From Treponema sp. UBA4873 (GTDB lineage Bacteria; Spirochaetota; Spirochaetia; Treponematales; Treponemataceae), in the NCBI GenBank assembly GCA_002399405.1, contig DHDP01000002.1, positions 124,001-188,000 of the forward strand: 64,000 nt of DNA. The letters are read 5' to 3'. Positions within the stretch are counted from its first letter, which is position 1, and each line of letters begins with the position of its first letter. Below, one piece after another: positions 35,601-44,613 of the stretch. Below the pieces are notes generated by a model. It had not been told where the DNA came from. It searched no databases and saw nothing but the letters and a program-made list of their open reading frames with translations. The position numbers were made by a program, and so were the translations under genes.

Positions 35601-36146
35601 ATGGATAAAAAAATATTGGTACTTACAGGCAGTCCCAGAAAAGGCGGAAACAGTGATCTGCTAGCGGATGCATTTATCAAAGGAGCACAACTCGCAGGAC
35701 ATACCGTAATAAAATACGAGACAAGATTAAAGAAAATCAATGGCTGCAGGGTCTGCAACAAGTGTTACTCAAAAGGAGCTGCCTGTGTGTTTGAGGATGA
35801 TTTTAATACGCTCGCTCCGTTTATCGAACAAAGCGATATGCTTGTTCTTGCAACTCCTATGTACTGGTTTACTTTTCCGGCACAGCTGAAGGCAGCATTG
35901 GATAAAATGTATGCATTGCTTATCGGCGGCAGGCAGAGCAACATTAAAGAATGTGTTCTACTTGCGTGTGCCGAAACTGAAAATGAAACTGATTTTGACG
36001 GACTCGTTAAAACGTATGAGCTCATCGCATCCTATCAAAAATGGACAGATCGCGCTCATTTACTGATTCCGTCGGTTTCTGAGAAAGGCGATATTCTGCA
36101 CACAGATGCATTAAAACGGGCGGAAGAACTCGGACGTATTTTTTAA
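35601..36146 (+). CDS. NADPH-dependent FMN reductase/flavodoxin family protein
   Basis: A 181-residue single flavodoxin-like domain preceded by AGGGGA. FMN-binding landmarks are LVLTGSPRKGGNSDLLADAF at the N-terminus, CRVCNKCYSKGAACVFEDDF (a Cys-rich segment seen in iron-sulfur-flavoprotein-like members) and MLVLATPMYWFTFPAQLKAALD. It probably reduces quinones or nitroaromatics with NAD(P)H. The coding sequence and the AT-rich leader look less GC-rich than the neighbours, so recent acquisition is possible. Confidence 0.88.
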   Translation: MDKKILVLTGSPRKGGNSDLLADAFIKGAQLAGHTVIKYETRLKKINGCRVCNKCYSKGAACVFEDDFNTLAPFIEQSDMLVLATPMYWFTFPAQLKAALDKMYALLIGGRQSNIKECVLLACAETENETDFDGLVKTYELIASYQKWTDRAHLLIPSVSEKGDILHTDALKRAEELGRIF

Positions 36147-36182
36147 CAAAAATATAAGTGACTTAAAACAGGAGGCATACGT

Positions 36183-36806
36183 ATGACAATGAGAGAACGG
36201 ATCGCGGAGGGGAAATTATTCACCGACGATTGTGAGGGACTGCCGGAGGACAGACTGAATGCAAAACTGCGGATGGCGAAATACAATCAGAGCAGTCCGG
36301 CAGATACGGAAGGACGGAGAAAACTACTCGAAGAAATTTTCGGCAGAGAAATAAAAGCGTGGATTGAACCGCCGTTCTATTTCTGTTACGGACGGAATAT
36401 TGAACTCGGCGATATGTCCTATATCAACTGCAACTGCAGTTTTATAGACGACGGGAAAATAATAATCGGGAAGAACGTCATGTTCGGGCCGGGCTGTACG
36501 ATAGCGACGGTCGGCCATCCCGTAAATCCGGGATATAGATACCTGATGTATACCGATCCGGTCGTCATAAAAGACAACTGCTGGATAGGGAGCGGCGTCA
36601 ACATCTGCCCCGGAGTTACGATAGGCGAAAACTGCGTGATCGGAGCGGGAAGCGTCGTAACGAAGGATATTCCCGCAAATTCCGTCGCGGTCGGAAATCC
36701 CTGCCGCGTACTCAGGGAAATAAACGAACACGACATGGCCTGCTATTACAAGGATAAACTTATAACGCAGGAAGACCTTGAGGAAGAAAAAAGACTGCGT
36801 TCATGA
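36183..36806 (+). CDS. Maltose/galactoside O-acetyltransferase-like (second copy)
   Basis: A 207-residue LacA/Maa-type acetyltransferase preceded by AGGAGG. It has MREIRA-like MTMRERIAEGKLFTDDCEG at the N-terminus (the Mac domain), hexapeptide coils, the catalytic His in ATVGHPVNP and IGSGVNICPGVTIGENCVIG. It is paralogous to the 33531 protein but belongs to the variant with the longer Mac domain. The substrate is likely a sugar such as maltose, glucose or a beta-galactoside. It is probably co-transcribed with the flavodoxin gene 36 bases upstream. Confidence 0.92.
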   Translation: MTMRERIAEGKLFTDDCEGLPEDRLNAKLRMAKYNQSSPADTEGRRKLLEEIFGREIKAWIEPPFYFCYGRNIELGDMSYINCNCSFIDDGKIIIGKNVMFGPGCTIATVGHPVNPGYRYLMYTDPVVIKDNCWIGSGVNICPGVTIGENCVIGAGSVVTKDIPANSVAVGNPCRVLREINEHDMACYYKDKLITQEDLEEEKRLRS

Positions 36807-36854
36807 TGGACGACACAGAACATAAGGAATCATACGGTTATAAAAAAGGAGTCC

Positions 36855-36935
36855 ATGCAGGAATTTGATTATTATTTTAAGAATGCCGGCGGATTGTACC
36901 AGGAACGCATTCCTCTCACATCATTACGGGATTAG
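36855..36935 (+). CDS. Possible 26-residue small protein or gene remnant
   Basis: A short frame starting at an ATG behind a good AAAGGAG site and encoding MQEFDYYFKNAGGLYQERIP plus six more residues. Its end overlaps the convergent PHP gene by 20 bases. The sequence reads like the beginning of a normal protein cut short, so it may be a leftover of a deleted gene. There is no database support available here. Confidence 0.3.
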   Translation: MQEFDYYFKNAGGLYQERIPLTSLRD

Positions 36936-37893
36936 TCCATGCCGTTCCGCCTGCTGAATCAACACACTCTATGCGGAGGTATGTTTCTGTCCCCTTCATT
37001 CTGTGTTCCGCGTGAATAATTTTTCCGCCCGGCAGATCAGGCAGATATGTACGTCCTACTCCGACCGGCCCTCCGCAGATAAAGTTAATCCGCGCACACG
37101 CAGAGCAGTCTATCCACGCAGTGTTGCGGTCTATTCCCCAGTTGTAAATCCCGGGGCCTGACGAAGAATAGAAACAGCCTTTTAACATCGATGAAACTAT
37201 AGAATCATGCGTCAGCTCGTCTGCCTGCACCATAATATATCCGCCGCACGCATCGTCGAATTCACCTGAATTATGATTATCGTCCGTTGCCGCTCCAAGT
37301 ATAAACGTATTTTTTCCAAGCATTGTATCCCAGTCGCGGGTATCAGTACCCAAGCTGCATTCGTTTTCCGTATTGTAATTGAACACTTCAAGCGCCCAGA
37401 GATTTTTTGTATGCATAAATTCCTCCGGTTCGGCACGCGACCAGACCGGATGATTGTACATAACGAGACAGCCGTGCGAATACAGTTTTTCCGCAAGTCG
37501 TTCCGCTTCTTCCGCACCGTTCCATTCTTTATACACAATCCGGGGAATAAGCCGCTGCCTGTGTTTGAACAATCCGCGCGGAGCCGCCGCCTGCATTTCC
37601 GACGTCCCCAGAATGCCGTTCATATGATGCAGCTTCTCTATCGATTTGGTCTTAAAATTAATAAAATATACGGACGCCTCTATGCCCGGAATAATAATAA
37701 AATCGTCGGTATTGAATTTTTTACGGTAATCGGTATACCGGTCGTGCTCCGTAAAACAGAGGAAATTGTATCCGTATGACTTATACAGTTTCACACTCTG
37801 CTCGGGACGCAGCTTTCCGTCGGAATTCGTCGTATGACTGTGAATATTTCCCTTATACCAGTTTCCCGTGTCTTTGAATGCGGTAAAATTCAT
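36916..37893 (-). CDS. PHP-domain phosphoesterase-like protein
   Basis: 325 residues from the ATG at 37891-37893 (AGGAGG). The metal-binding PHP motifs are visible: NIHSHTTNSDGK near residue 15, FTEHDRYTDY near 45, GIEASVYF and MYNHPVWSR, and later ATDDNHNSG. Members cleave phosphate esters or act on sugar phosphates and nucleotides. The C-terminal 80 residues form a beta-rich domain (CARINFICGGPVGVGRTY) seen in many PHP proteins of carbohydrate loci. No signal peptide is visible. The substrate is unknown. Confidence 0.88.
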   Translation of the reverse strand: MNFTAFKDTGNWYKGNIHSHTTNSDGKLRPEQSVKLYKSYGYNFLCFTEHDRYTDYRKKFNTDDFIIIPGIEASVYFINFKTKSIEKLHHMNGILGTSEMQAAAPRGLFKHRQRLIPRIVYKEWNGAEEAERLAEKLYSHGCLVMYNHPVWSRAEPEEFMHTKNLWALEVFNYNTENECSLGTDTRDWDTMLGKNTFILGAATDDNHNSGEFDDACGGYIMVQADELTHDSIVSSMLKGCFYSSSGPGIYNWGIDRNTAWIDCSACARINFICGGPVGVGRTYLPDLPGGKIIHAEHRMKGTETYLRIECVDSAGGTAWTNPVMM

Positions 37894-38143
37894 ACGATTT
37901 CCTCCTGTCTGTCGTGCGGCAAATATTCTCTGCCGCATGACGCGTACACTTCGTATCTCGCCTCAAAAAAAGCAACAACACTATTAATATATATTAGTAC
38001 CGTTTATAAAAAAATACCTTATTAATTGTAAGGATATGGTTAATACTGAAATAACTTTTAAACAATTTTATAACATTTTTTCTAATATTTATTCAAGCAA
38101 CCGGAAACATCCTATAAAAAGTCAGTTTTTAAAATCCGACAGG
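37894..38143. other. AT-rich intergenic region
   Basis: A gap of about 280 bases between the PHP start and the alpha-mannosidase end. It is AT-rich with several TATATA- and TTTATA-like hexamers that could serve the PHP promoter on the minus strand, but none has a clear -35 partner. Apart from the stem-loop at its right end, I see nothing else in it. Confidence 0.4.
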
Positions 38144-38172
38144 CCGGTCCGTAAGTTCCACTTACGGACCGG
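38144..38172 (-). terminator. Stem-loop after the alpha-mannosidase gene
   Basis: A 12-bp perfect stem (38144-38155 with 38161-38172) with a 5-base loop, 5 bases after the mannosidase stop on the minus strand. Downstream on that strand is ATTTTAAAAA, a weak U-stretch, so it is a likely end of the mannoside operon transcript. Confidence 0.6.
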
Positions 38173-38177
38173 GTACA

Positions 38178-41100
38178 TCACTTCATCTCCATGATGACCG
38201 TATAAATCTCGAACGGATGAAGCTGCGCAGTAATATGTCCGCCGGGATGCCGTTCACCCGTCGCATTTTCCATCAGGTCCGCTTCATACCAGCAGACGGC
38301 GTGCGCATTGAACGTACAGTCGAGCGCAGTCATGCCGCCGGCGAATTCATGAAAACGCAGTAAAACACTGTTTCCGTCTTCGGTTTTCTTGAACGCGTCG
38401 AGCGCCACGTAATCGGAATGCAGTGTAAGCATGCTCCGGTATTCCTCCCGGACAGCACCTTCCGCGGCCGTAAGCGGATTATTAAGATTCCACGCAGCCT
38501 GAACGATTCCCGCATCATACCATTCCTTTTGGTGGACGAACAGTGAATACGTAAACCGCTGAAGTCCTTCGTCGGCGGTAGGGTCGGGATATTCCGCAGA
38601 CTTGAGCAGCGAAAGACGCATCACGTTCTGCTTTACGTCGTATCCGTACTTACAGTCGTTCATAAGCGCAACGCCGAATCCGTGTTCGGAAAGGTCCACC
38701 CACTGGTGTGCGGACACCTCGAATTTCGCAAAATCCCAGCTGGTGTTCTGATGCACCGGACGCTCTATGCTTCCGAACTGAATGTCGTAACGAGCTTTTG
38801 ACGAACGCACGTTCACGGGAAATGCGACTTTTAGCAGCTTGCTGCGTTCGTGCCAGTCGACTGTCGTCTCGAAGTCTATCCGCTTCGTGTCCGCGTATAG
38901 CACCATGTCCTGAGTAACCGCCGACTTGTTGTAGGTCCATGCGAACCTGATGCGGAGGCAGCACGGACCGTTTTCAACAACGGACGTACCGCGGAAGTTA
39001 TCAACAATTTCTTTTTTCAAATCGATTGTCGCTTCGAGTTCCCACGCATCGTATTGGCGGGGCTTGTCCTCGAATATCTCAAGCACGTTTCCCGTTCCGG
39101 CAAGCACTTCACGTCCGCTCTGCCTGTCGAAAATGCGGTCGAGGCTGCCCGTTCCGTTCCAGCTCAGCACATACCACGGAGTTTCCGCCGTCGTTCCCTT
39201 AACAATAAACGCGGTTTTCGTATCCGCAGTTCTTCCGGGGACGACGCGCAGATCGGTAAACGAAAGCGGCTCCATATCGCGGAGGGACACGCGGCACGTT
39301 CCGTCTTCCGCACGCTGGAAGGGAAGTTCCGTTCCCTTATCGTCTTCAACATGGGATGTATCCGGGCAGGCGTGCGGCAGATTAACAATGCCCGTCGTTT
39401 TCCATGCGGCGTTGTTGAACACTGTGTACGAATCATTCGTACCGGAAGCAGCGAGCGAATTGAGCGCACTGTCCGTGAGCTCCGAAGCAATTTCGGCCGT
39501 TTCCTTATATTCCTTTCCGCAGTCTTCGTATACTTCGTGAATGCACGAACCTGGTATTATATCGTGGAACTGATTCCGCAGGATGAGCTGCCATCCGCGC
39601 ATAAATGCGTCCGCACCGTAATCGTCCCATCTGCCCGACACGACCGCCGCAAAAGTCTGCAGCATCTCGGCGGTACGGTACGCGAACTCCATCTCCCTGT
39701 TGGCCTTTTTGTTCCGCGCCTGCGACGTGTACGTTCCGCGGTGGAATTCAAGATACATCTCGCCGTCCCACACGGGCCGATATGCCGCGTTCGTTTTATC
39801 GTTCCACGATTCGTGCAGCTGCTTAAGATACGAAGTGACGTCCGACGTTTTTACCTGCGGCAGCCCCGGAATCTTTTCTATCTGCCGCAGATTCTCGAGC
39901 ATCGTGCGGTCCACTCCGCCGCCGCCGTCTCCCCAGCCGTAACAGAGCAGCAGGTTCTTCGTCAGGTCCTTGTTCTTGTACTTTTTCCAGATGCCGGCAA
40001 CCGTCTTCGGCATGATGCTGCCGTTGTATGTGTAGAACTTCGTCGTGTCGTATATGTCGGGCGTCGTGATAAAATGAGTAAGCACTTCTGAACCGTCTAT
40101 GCCGCGCCACGCGAACGTGTCGTACGGCATCATGTCTATTTCATTCCAGCTGATTTTCGTCGTTACGAATGTGTCGATCCCGGACTTCCTGAGAATCTGG
40201 GGCAGCGCCGCGTTATAGCCGAACACGTCGGGCAGCCAGAGAAACGTGTTCTCGTATCCGAATTCCTTCCGGAAAAACCGTTTGCCGTACAGTATCTGCC
40301 GTACGAGCGACTCGCCGCCCGTAATGTTGCAGTCGGCTTCCACCCACATGCCTCCGGACGGCTCCCATTTTTTCTCCTTCACGCGCTCCCGTATCTCCGC
40401 GTAAATTCCGGGAAAATCAGTCTTAATAAAATCGTATAGCTGCGCCGACGTGTGCATGAACACATATTCGGGATACCGCTCCATGAGGCGATTTACAGTG
40501 GAGAACGTGCGCGCGCCTTTCTCATGCGTATGCTTCATTCTCCACAGCCACGCCATGTCTATATGGCTGTGACCAACGCAGCTTATTGTCACATCATTAT
40601 TGCGCGGCATCTCTTTGAGCGTTTTGTTAAGATAGTCGTCGGCGGCCGCAATCGACGCATAGCAATCAGCGCTTCCCGGATTGGTAAAATCAGTCATGCA
40701 GAACGCTTTTGTAAGCGCCTGTTCAAGGTCGGTTTTTATGCTGCTGTCGGAATCGAGTACGCGCGTTGTCTCAATAATATTTTTCGACAGATACCACAGA
40801 TCGTCCGAAGCTTTATCGAGACAGGCGATGAACGCATCTTTAAACTGATGTTCCTGCACAGCCGGCCTGCCGCCGCCTTCGAGTCCGCTCCACAAACGCA
40901 GCGCAATTTCCACCGTCGTTCCCGATTCCGCAAGGTCAAAAAACACTTCGCGGTGATTCGAATCAACGCCCTGATACGGACAGCCGTTCACATACAGCAG
41001 CGCCTCGAATCCGGACGTATTGCCGCCGCCCGTTTTCCCGAAGTCGAAATACGTAAGCGCATCGGCGTTTTTCCATTCCGCAGGAAACGAAAGCGTGCCG

Positions 41101-41318
41101 GTAAGCCACAAATATGTGTCGCGTCCCGACCACAGCTGTCCTTTCTGAAAGACGCCGTCCGGGCCGGGAATGTTCGCCGGTGAAAAATTGACGGTCGAAC
41201 CGTCGTCGCCGGAATAACTGTCGAACCGGTCTACACTGATCCGGTTTTTATAGCGCAGCTGTTCAAGCACGGCAAACACTGCTTCAATACGCTCAATAGT
41301 AAAAAAAGGAAACGACAT
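38178..41318 (-). CDS. GH38 alpha-mannosidase
   Basis: A 1046-residue family 38 glycoside hydrolase. The zinc-binding N-terminal motif GHSHIDMAWLWR is at residues 249-260 and the catalytic nucleophile is Asp364 in WLPDVFGYNA. A long helical linker and the beta-sandwich domains (about 640-1046) follow. There is no signal peptide, so it is cytoplasmic, like the alpha-mannosidases of other bacteria and YpdR/MngB relatives. It is the last gene of the minus-strand operon behind the sugar ABC importer, so it probably degrades the imported manno-oligosaccharides or N-glycan fragments. Confidence 0.94.
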   Translation of the reverse strand: MSFPFFTIERIEAVFAVLEQLRYKNRISVDRFDSYSGDDGSTVNFSPANIPGPDGVFQKGQLWSGRDTYLWLTGTLSFPAEWKNADALTYFDFGKTGGGNTSGFEALLYVNGCPYQGVDSNHREVFFDLAESGTTVEIALRLWSGLEGGGRPAVQEHQFKDAFIACLDKASDDLWYLSKNIIETTRVLDSDSSIKTDLEQALTKAFCMTDFTNPGSADCYASIAAADDYLNKTLKEMPRNNDVTISCVGHSHIDMAWLWRMKHTHEKGARTFSTVNRLMERYPEYVFMHTSAQLYDFIKTDFPGIYAEIRERVKEKKWEPSGGMWVEADCNITGGESLVRQILYGKRFFRKEFGYENTFLWLPDVFGYNAALPQILRKSGIDTFVTTKISWNEIDMMPYDTFAWRGIDGSEVLTHFITTPDIYDTTKFYTYNGSIMPKTVAGIWKKYKNKDLTKNLLLCYGWGDGGGGVDRTMLENLRQIEKIPGLPQVKTSDVTSYLKQLHESWNDKTNAAYRPVWDGEMYLEFHRGTYTSQARNKKANREMEFAYRTAEMLQTFAAVVSGRWDDYGADAFMRGWQLILRNQFHDIIPGSCIHEVYEDCGKEYKETAEIASELTDSALNSLAASGTNDSYTVFNNAAWKTTGIVNLPHACPDTSHVEDDKGTELPFQRAEDGTCRVSLRDMEPLSFTDLRVVPGRTADTKTAFIVKGTTAETPWYVLSWNGTGSLDRIFDRQSGREVLAGTGNVLEIFEDKPRQYDAWELEATIDLKKEIVDNFRGTSVVENGPCCLRIRFAWTYNKSAVTQDMVLYADTKRIDFETTVDWHERSKLLKVAFPVNVRSSKARYDIQFGSIERPVHQNTSWDFAKFEVSAHQWVDLSEHGFGVALMNDCKYGYDVKQNVMRLSLLKSAEYPDPTADEGLQRFTYSLFVHQKEWYDAGIVQAAWNLNNPLTAAEGAVREEYRSMLTLHSDYVALDAFKKTEDGNSVLLRFHEFAGGMTALDCTFNAHAVCWYEADLMENATGERHPGGHITAQLHPFEIYTVIMEMK

Positions 41319-41345
41319 ACATACTCCTATGATAACACTGATTTA

Positions 41346-42164
41346 TTATTTTACTGCACCGTTCAGCGCGTAGCCGGCAGAGGTGAATCGTTTTGTTAAA
41401 AGATACAGTGCGGCAATCGGCAGCGTGTACAGCACCGAGAACGCCGCAAGATGACCGTAATTGACCTGATTGAACGAACCGAAAAACTGATAAATAGAAA
41501 CGGATGCGGGTATCTTGTCAACCGAACTGATGAGAATGTACGGCACAAAAAAATTGCCCCAGCTCCCGGAAAATACGAAAATGAACACGACGAAAATTCC
41601 GGGAAGAATAATCGGAGAAATAACGTACCGTATCGTCTGCAGAATTCCTGCACCTTCAAGCCACGCGCATTCTTCAAGCACGACGGGAACCGCATCCATG
41701 TAATTTTTCATCATCCAGATACTGTACGGAAGCGCCGTCGCCGCAAGGAAAAAAGCGGTTGAGATGAGCGAATTGCTGATTTTCAGTTTGAAGAACACCA
41801 TGTACACCGGAACCATGATCGCCGTTATCGGGAGACCGGTCAGAAACAGTATTGAATACATTATCTTTTTTTTGTTCTTCAGATTGTACCGCGACAGCGG
41901 GTATGCGGCGAGCAGCGCAAGCGCGGTCACGACGCATGCGGAAAGCGAGGCGATAATAAAGCTGTTCAGAAACGACTGAATATTTCCGTCTTTCCCCAGA
42001 ACGGCGGCGTAATTTCCGATCGTCCATTTTTCCGGAATCCTGATTGCGAAATTTGCGTCCGCGTCGAACGAAGAAAAAACAAGCCACAGCATCGGCCAAA
42101 AAAAGAGAACGGCGGTGAGCAGCAATACTAAATCAGTCATATTTTTTTTCAGATGTTTATTCAT
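41346..42164 (-). CDS. Carbohydrate ABC transporter permease (MalG type)
   Basis: A 272-residue permease from the ATG at 42162-42164 (GGAGG site). Six helices are expected. The EAA-type coupling loop reads EECAWLEGAGILQTIRYVISPIILPG, typical of CUT1 second permeases, and VFVFSGSWGNFFVPYIL is another landmark. It pairs with the 42178 permease and the 43158 binding protein; no ATPase gene is nearby, so a shared MsmK/UgpC-like ATPase is expected elsewhere. Confidence 0.93.
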   Translation of the reverse strand: MNKHLKKNMTDLVLLLTAVLFFWPMLWLVFSSFDADANFAIRIPEKWTIGNYAAVLGKDGNIQSFLNSFIIASLSACVVTALALLAAYPLSRYNLKNKKKIMYSILFLTGLPITAIMVPVYMVFFKLKISNSLISTAFFLAATALPYSIWMMKNYMDAVPVVLEECAWLEGAGILQTIRYVISPIILPGIFVVFIFVFSGSWGNFFVPYILISSVDKIPASVSIYQFFGSFNQVNYGHLAAFSVLYTLPIAALYLLTKRFTSAGYALNGAVK

Positions 42165-42177
42165 ATCTGTCCTCCGC

Positions 42178-43059
42178 TTAAAAATCCCTGCCCAGTTTTT
42201 TAACATAAACAATGCTCAGTATCATGCCGAATGCCAGCATCACGATTGCCATCGCCGTACCGTATCCTATCTGGTACGCCGCGAACGCCTTGTCGTACAT
42301 GTATATGGGAAGCGTCGTCGTTTTGAATCCCGGTCCGCCGCCGGTAAGCGCGTAAATCAGGCCGAATAATCCGAGTGTCTGAAGCGAGATGAGAATCGTA
42401 TTCGTCATAATCGAACCCGAAATCATCGGCAGCGTTATCCGCGATAAAATCTGTCCGCCCGTCGCTCCGTCGATGACGGCCGCTTCCTTTACGCTCGAAT
42501 CAACTGATTTGAGGGCCGCCTGAAACATCAGCATGGAAAAGGCCGTTCCGCGCCAGATGTTCGTAAAAATAACGGAGAGCATCGCGTGGTCGTACAGCCA
42601 CGCGACGGGCTTCAAATGCAGCATCTGCAGAAAATTGTTAAGCGAACCGTTCGGGTTAAGAAACGCGAAGAAGATAAACGAAACGACGACTTCGGGAGTA
42701 ACCCATGAAATGAGCACCACGAGACCCGTTATGTGTGCGACGTGCCGGTCCGCGTCTTCGCACAGCTGGGCGAGAAAAAATCCCAGAACCTGCTGGCCGA
42801 TAATCGCGGAGAACACAAGGAAAACAATCGTGTTGAGCAGCGAAAGATAAAAATCTTTGTCCCGGAACATGACAATGTAATTTTCAAGTCCGACAAATGA
42901 CCAGTTCTTCGACTTTATTCCGACGAGCATCTTGTCGGTAAAAGAATAGAACACAGCCAGCAGTACCGGCCCCGCGTAAAAAAGCAGTATAAGAAAAACC
43001 GCAGGAAAAATCATCAGCCGGGCTTTTTTTACCTGATTAGAATACAGCATTCCGAACAT
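42178..43059 (-). CDS. Carbohydrate ABC transporter permease (MalF/UgpA type)
   Basis: A 293-residue first permease of the CUT1 importer. Landmarks are ARLMIFPAVFLILLFYAGPVLL, WRGTAFSMLMFQAALKSVDSSVKEAAVIDGA (coupling loop with EAA) and a final helix MLAFGMILSIVYVKKL. The start could be 43059 or the ATG 9 bases later; the GGGGG site suits the second slightly better. It forms a heterodimer with the 41346 product. Confidence 0.93.
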   Translation of the reverse strand: MFGMLYSNQVKKARLMIFPAVFLILLFYAGPVLLAVFYSFTDKMLVGIKSKNWSFVGLENYIVMFRDKDFYLSLLNTIVFLVFSAIIGQQVLGFFLAQLCEDADRHVAHITGLVVLISWVTPEVVVSFIFFAFLNPNGSLNNFLQMLHLKPVAWLYDHAMLSVIFTNIWRGTAFSMLMFQAALKSVDSSVKEAAVIDGATGGQILSRITLPMISGSIMTNTILISLQTLGLFGLIYALTGGGPGFKTTTLPIYMYDKAFAAYQIGYGTAMAIVMLAFGMILSIVYVKKLGRDF

Positions 43060-43157
43060 ACCCCCGAAAGAAAAACAGAGCGGACCGTCCCGAAAGTCTC
43101 ACCTGCAGAACGGCCGGCGATGTTTTTCTGATATTTCCAAAATAAAATTTTCCGCCG

Positions 43158-44474
43158 CTACTTTTCGATGTAGTTTCCCTTTCCCGCAATCTTCCTGACG
43201 TTTGTGCTGTAAACGTCCGCAGCCTCCGCCGCCGTTTTCTGTCCGGAAATAACAGATTCGACGGCCGTCTGAATTTCGATCGACACGCTCGGATAGCCGT
43301 CGACTGCCGGACGGAAATGCGTCCATGCGATGTACGGAGTCATTGCCGTACGATAATAATTAAGCTGCGTATAACGGGGATCGGAACCGACGTCGGAACG
43401 CACAGTCATATCGCCGCCCTTTGTCGTGAAAAACACCATGTTCTCCCTGTTTACCGCAAGTTCGACGAACCGCAGCGCAATGTCTTTATGACTTGAAAGT
43501 TTTGAAACGGCAAGCGTCCAGCCGCCGCTCATTGACGTGTTTCCCGTTCCGTTCTGATTCGGCATCGGAACAACTTTAATAACGTCCTGCACTTTATCTG
43601 CGCCGAGCGCGTTGATCCAGTCGGCCGCCTTCCAGACACCGTCGAGCAGAATACCGACGTCGCTGCCTTTTGCAAATTTTTCAGGCAGCACCTGCCAGCC
43701 GTTCGCGTCAAGCATCGTAGCCAGATCCATGTTCGAATAGATGCCCATATCCCTGAGCGACTGGATAAATTTCAGCGAGGCGGTAAAGCCCTTCGATTTT
43801 GTTACCCACTTGCCGTTCTCATAAAGCCAGTCGTTCGTTCCGGAGAGCAGCATTTCAAACGTCTGCATGCTTGTTCCTTCTCCCTGCGCCTTTGAGCCGT
43901 TCATCCAGATCGGATAAGGAACGCCCGCAGCATGGAGCTTTTTTACCGCGTCGAGAATATCGGTCCACGACTTCGGTTCCCACGGCGTTTTGATTCCCGC
44001 TTTTGCAAGCGTTTTTGCATTGTAATACAGACCGCGCGTGTCCGTCGTATACGGAACGGCATATACTTTTCCGCCGATTGTCTGACTTGCACGGATACTC
44101 TCAGGATACTGCGTCTTCCAGTCGGCCCAATTCGATACGTCGAGCGGTGCAAGGCAGTCGGAACCGACGAGCGACGCAACAAGGAAACTGTCCGTCACCA
44201 TGACATCCACGCTGTTGTCAGTCTGCAGCGTAAGCGCCGTCTTCGTATTGTAATCGGCTTCAGTACTCGGCAGACACACAAGTTTTACCGTCACATCAGG
44301 ATTTGCGGCTTCGAACTGCGTTTTCGCCTGTTCAAGCCACGGCGTATATCCGGTGACTTCCTTGTACATAACGTTGAGCGTTACTTTTTTCCCCGATTTT
44401 TTGCTGCTTTTGGCAAAAACAGAACTGCCGGCAAGGCAGAGTCCCAATACTACTGCAATCGTTTTTTTCAACAT
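43158..44474 (-). CDS. Sugar ABC transporter substrate-binding protein (family 1)
   Basis: A 438-residue extracellular solute-binding protein. The signal peptide (LKKTIAVVLGLCLAGSSVFA) has no lipobox Cys after it, so a soluble periplasmic form is predicted. The mature fold starts VTLNVMYKEVTGYTPWLEQA, and the hinge and ligand regions include GGKVYAVPYTTDTRGLYYN and MSGGWTLAVSKLSSHKDIAL. It heads the operon behind the GntR-type regulator and feeds the permeases at 42178 and 41346. An alpha-mannoside ligand is inferred from the GH38 gene. Confidence 0.92.
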   Translation of the reverse strand: MLKKTIAVVLGLCLAGSSVFAKSSKKSGKKVTLNVMYKEVTGYTPWLEQAKTQFEAANPDVTVKLVCLPSTEADYNTKTALTLQTDNSVDVMVTDSFLVASLVGSDCLAPLDVSNWADWKTQYPESIRASQTIGGKVYAVPYTTDTRGLYYNAKTLAKAGIKTPWEPKSWTDILDAVKKLHAAGVPYPIWMNGSKAQGEGTSMQTFEMLLSGTNDWLYENGKWVTKSKGFTASLKFIQSLRDMGIYSNMDLATMLDANGWQVLPEKFAKGSDVGILLDGVWKAADWINALGADKVQDVIKVVPMPNQNGTGNTSMSGGWTLAVSKLSSHKDIALRFVELAVNRENMVFFTTKGGDMTVRSDVGSDPRYTQLNYYRTAMTPYIAWTHFRPAVDGYPSVSIEIQTAVESVISGQKTAAEAADVYSTNVRKIAGKGNYIEK

Positions 44475-44513
44475 CGTTCCTCCTATCAGCGGGATTTGTC
44501 CGTACTGTATTTA

Positions 44514-44529
44514 AATTGATATATCAATT
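44514..44529. promoter_or_regulatory. Perfect 16-bp operator palindrome 1
   Basis: AATTGATATATCAATT, a perfect palindrome just downstream of the predicted transcription start of the binding-protein operon, 40 bases before its start codon. A regulator bound here would block the operon. Confidence 0.75.
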
Positions 44530-44537
44530 GCAACTCA

Positions 44538-44565
44538 AGTATAGTGCCAAATAGCCGTATGTCAA
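44538..44565 (-). promoter_or_regulatory. Near-consensus promoter of the mannoside ABC operon
   Basis: On the minus strand TTGACA (44560-44565) and TATACT (44538-44543) are separated by 16 bases. It lies exactly between the two operator palindromes. Confidence 0.75.
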
Positions 44566-44599
44566 GAAAAAAATGCTGATAATGAGGAAATTGCAAGTT

Positions 44600-44613
44600 A
44601 TTGATATATCAAT
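44600..44613. promoter_or_regulatory. Operator palindrome 2
   Basis: ATTGATATATCAAT, the same core as operator 1, overlapping the stop codon of the regulator gene and lying upstream of the -35 box. The two centres are about 85 bases apart, close to eight helical turns, which favours looping. Confidence 0.7.

Noticed and set aside
39054..40091. Plus-strand open frame of 345 codons inside the GH38 gene
   Set aside because: Antisense to a full-length alpha-mannosidase with intact catalytic motifs; composition is typical of a shadow frame.
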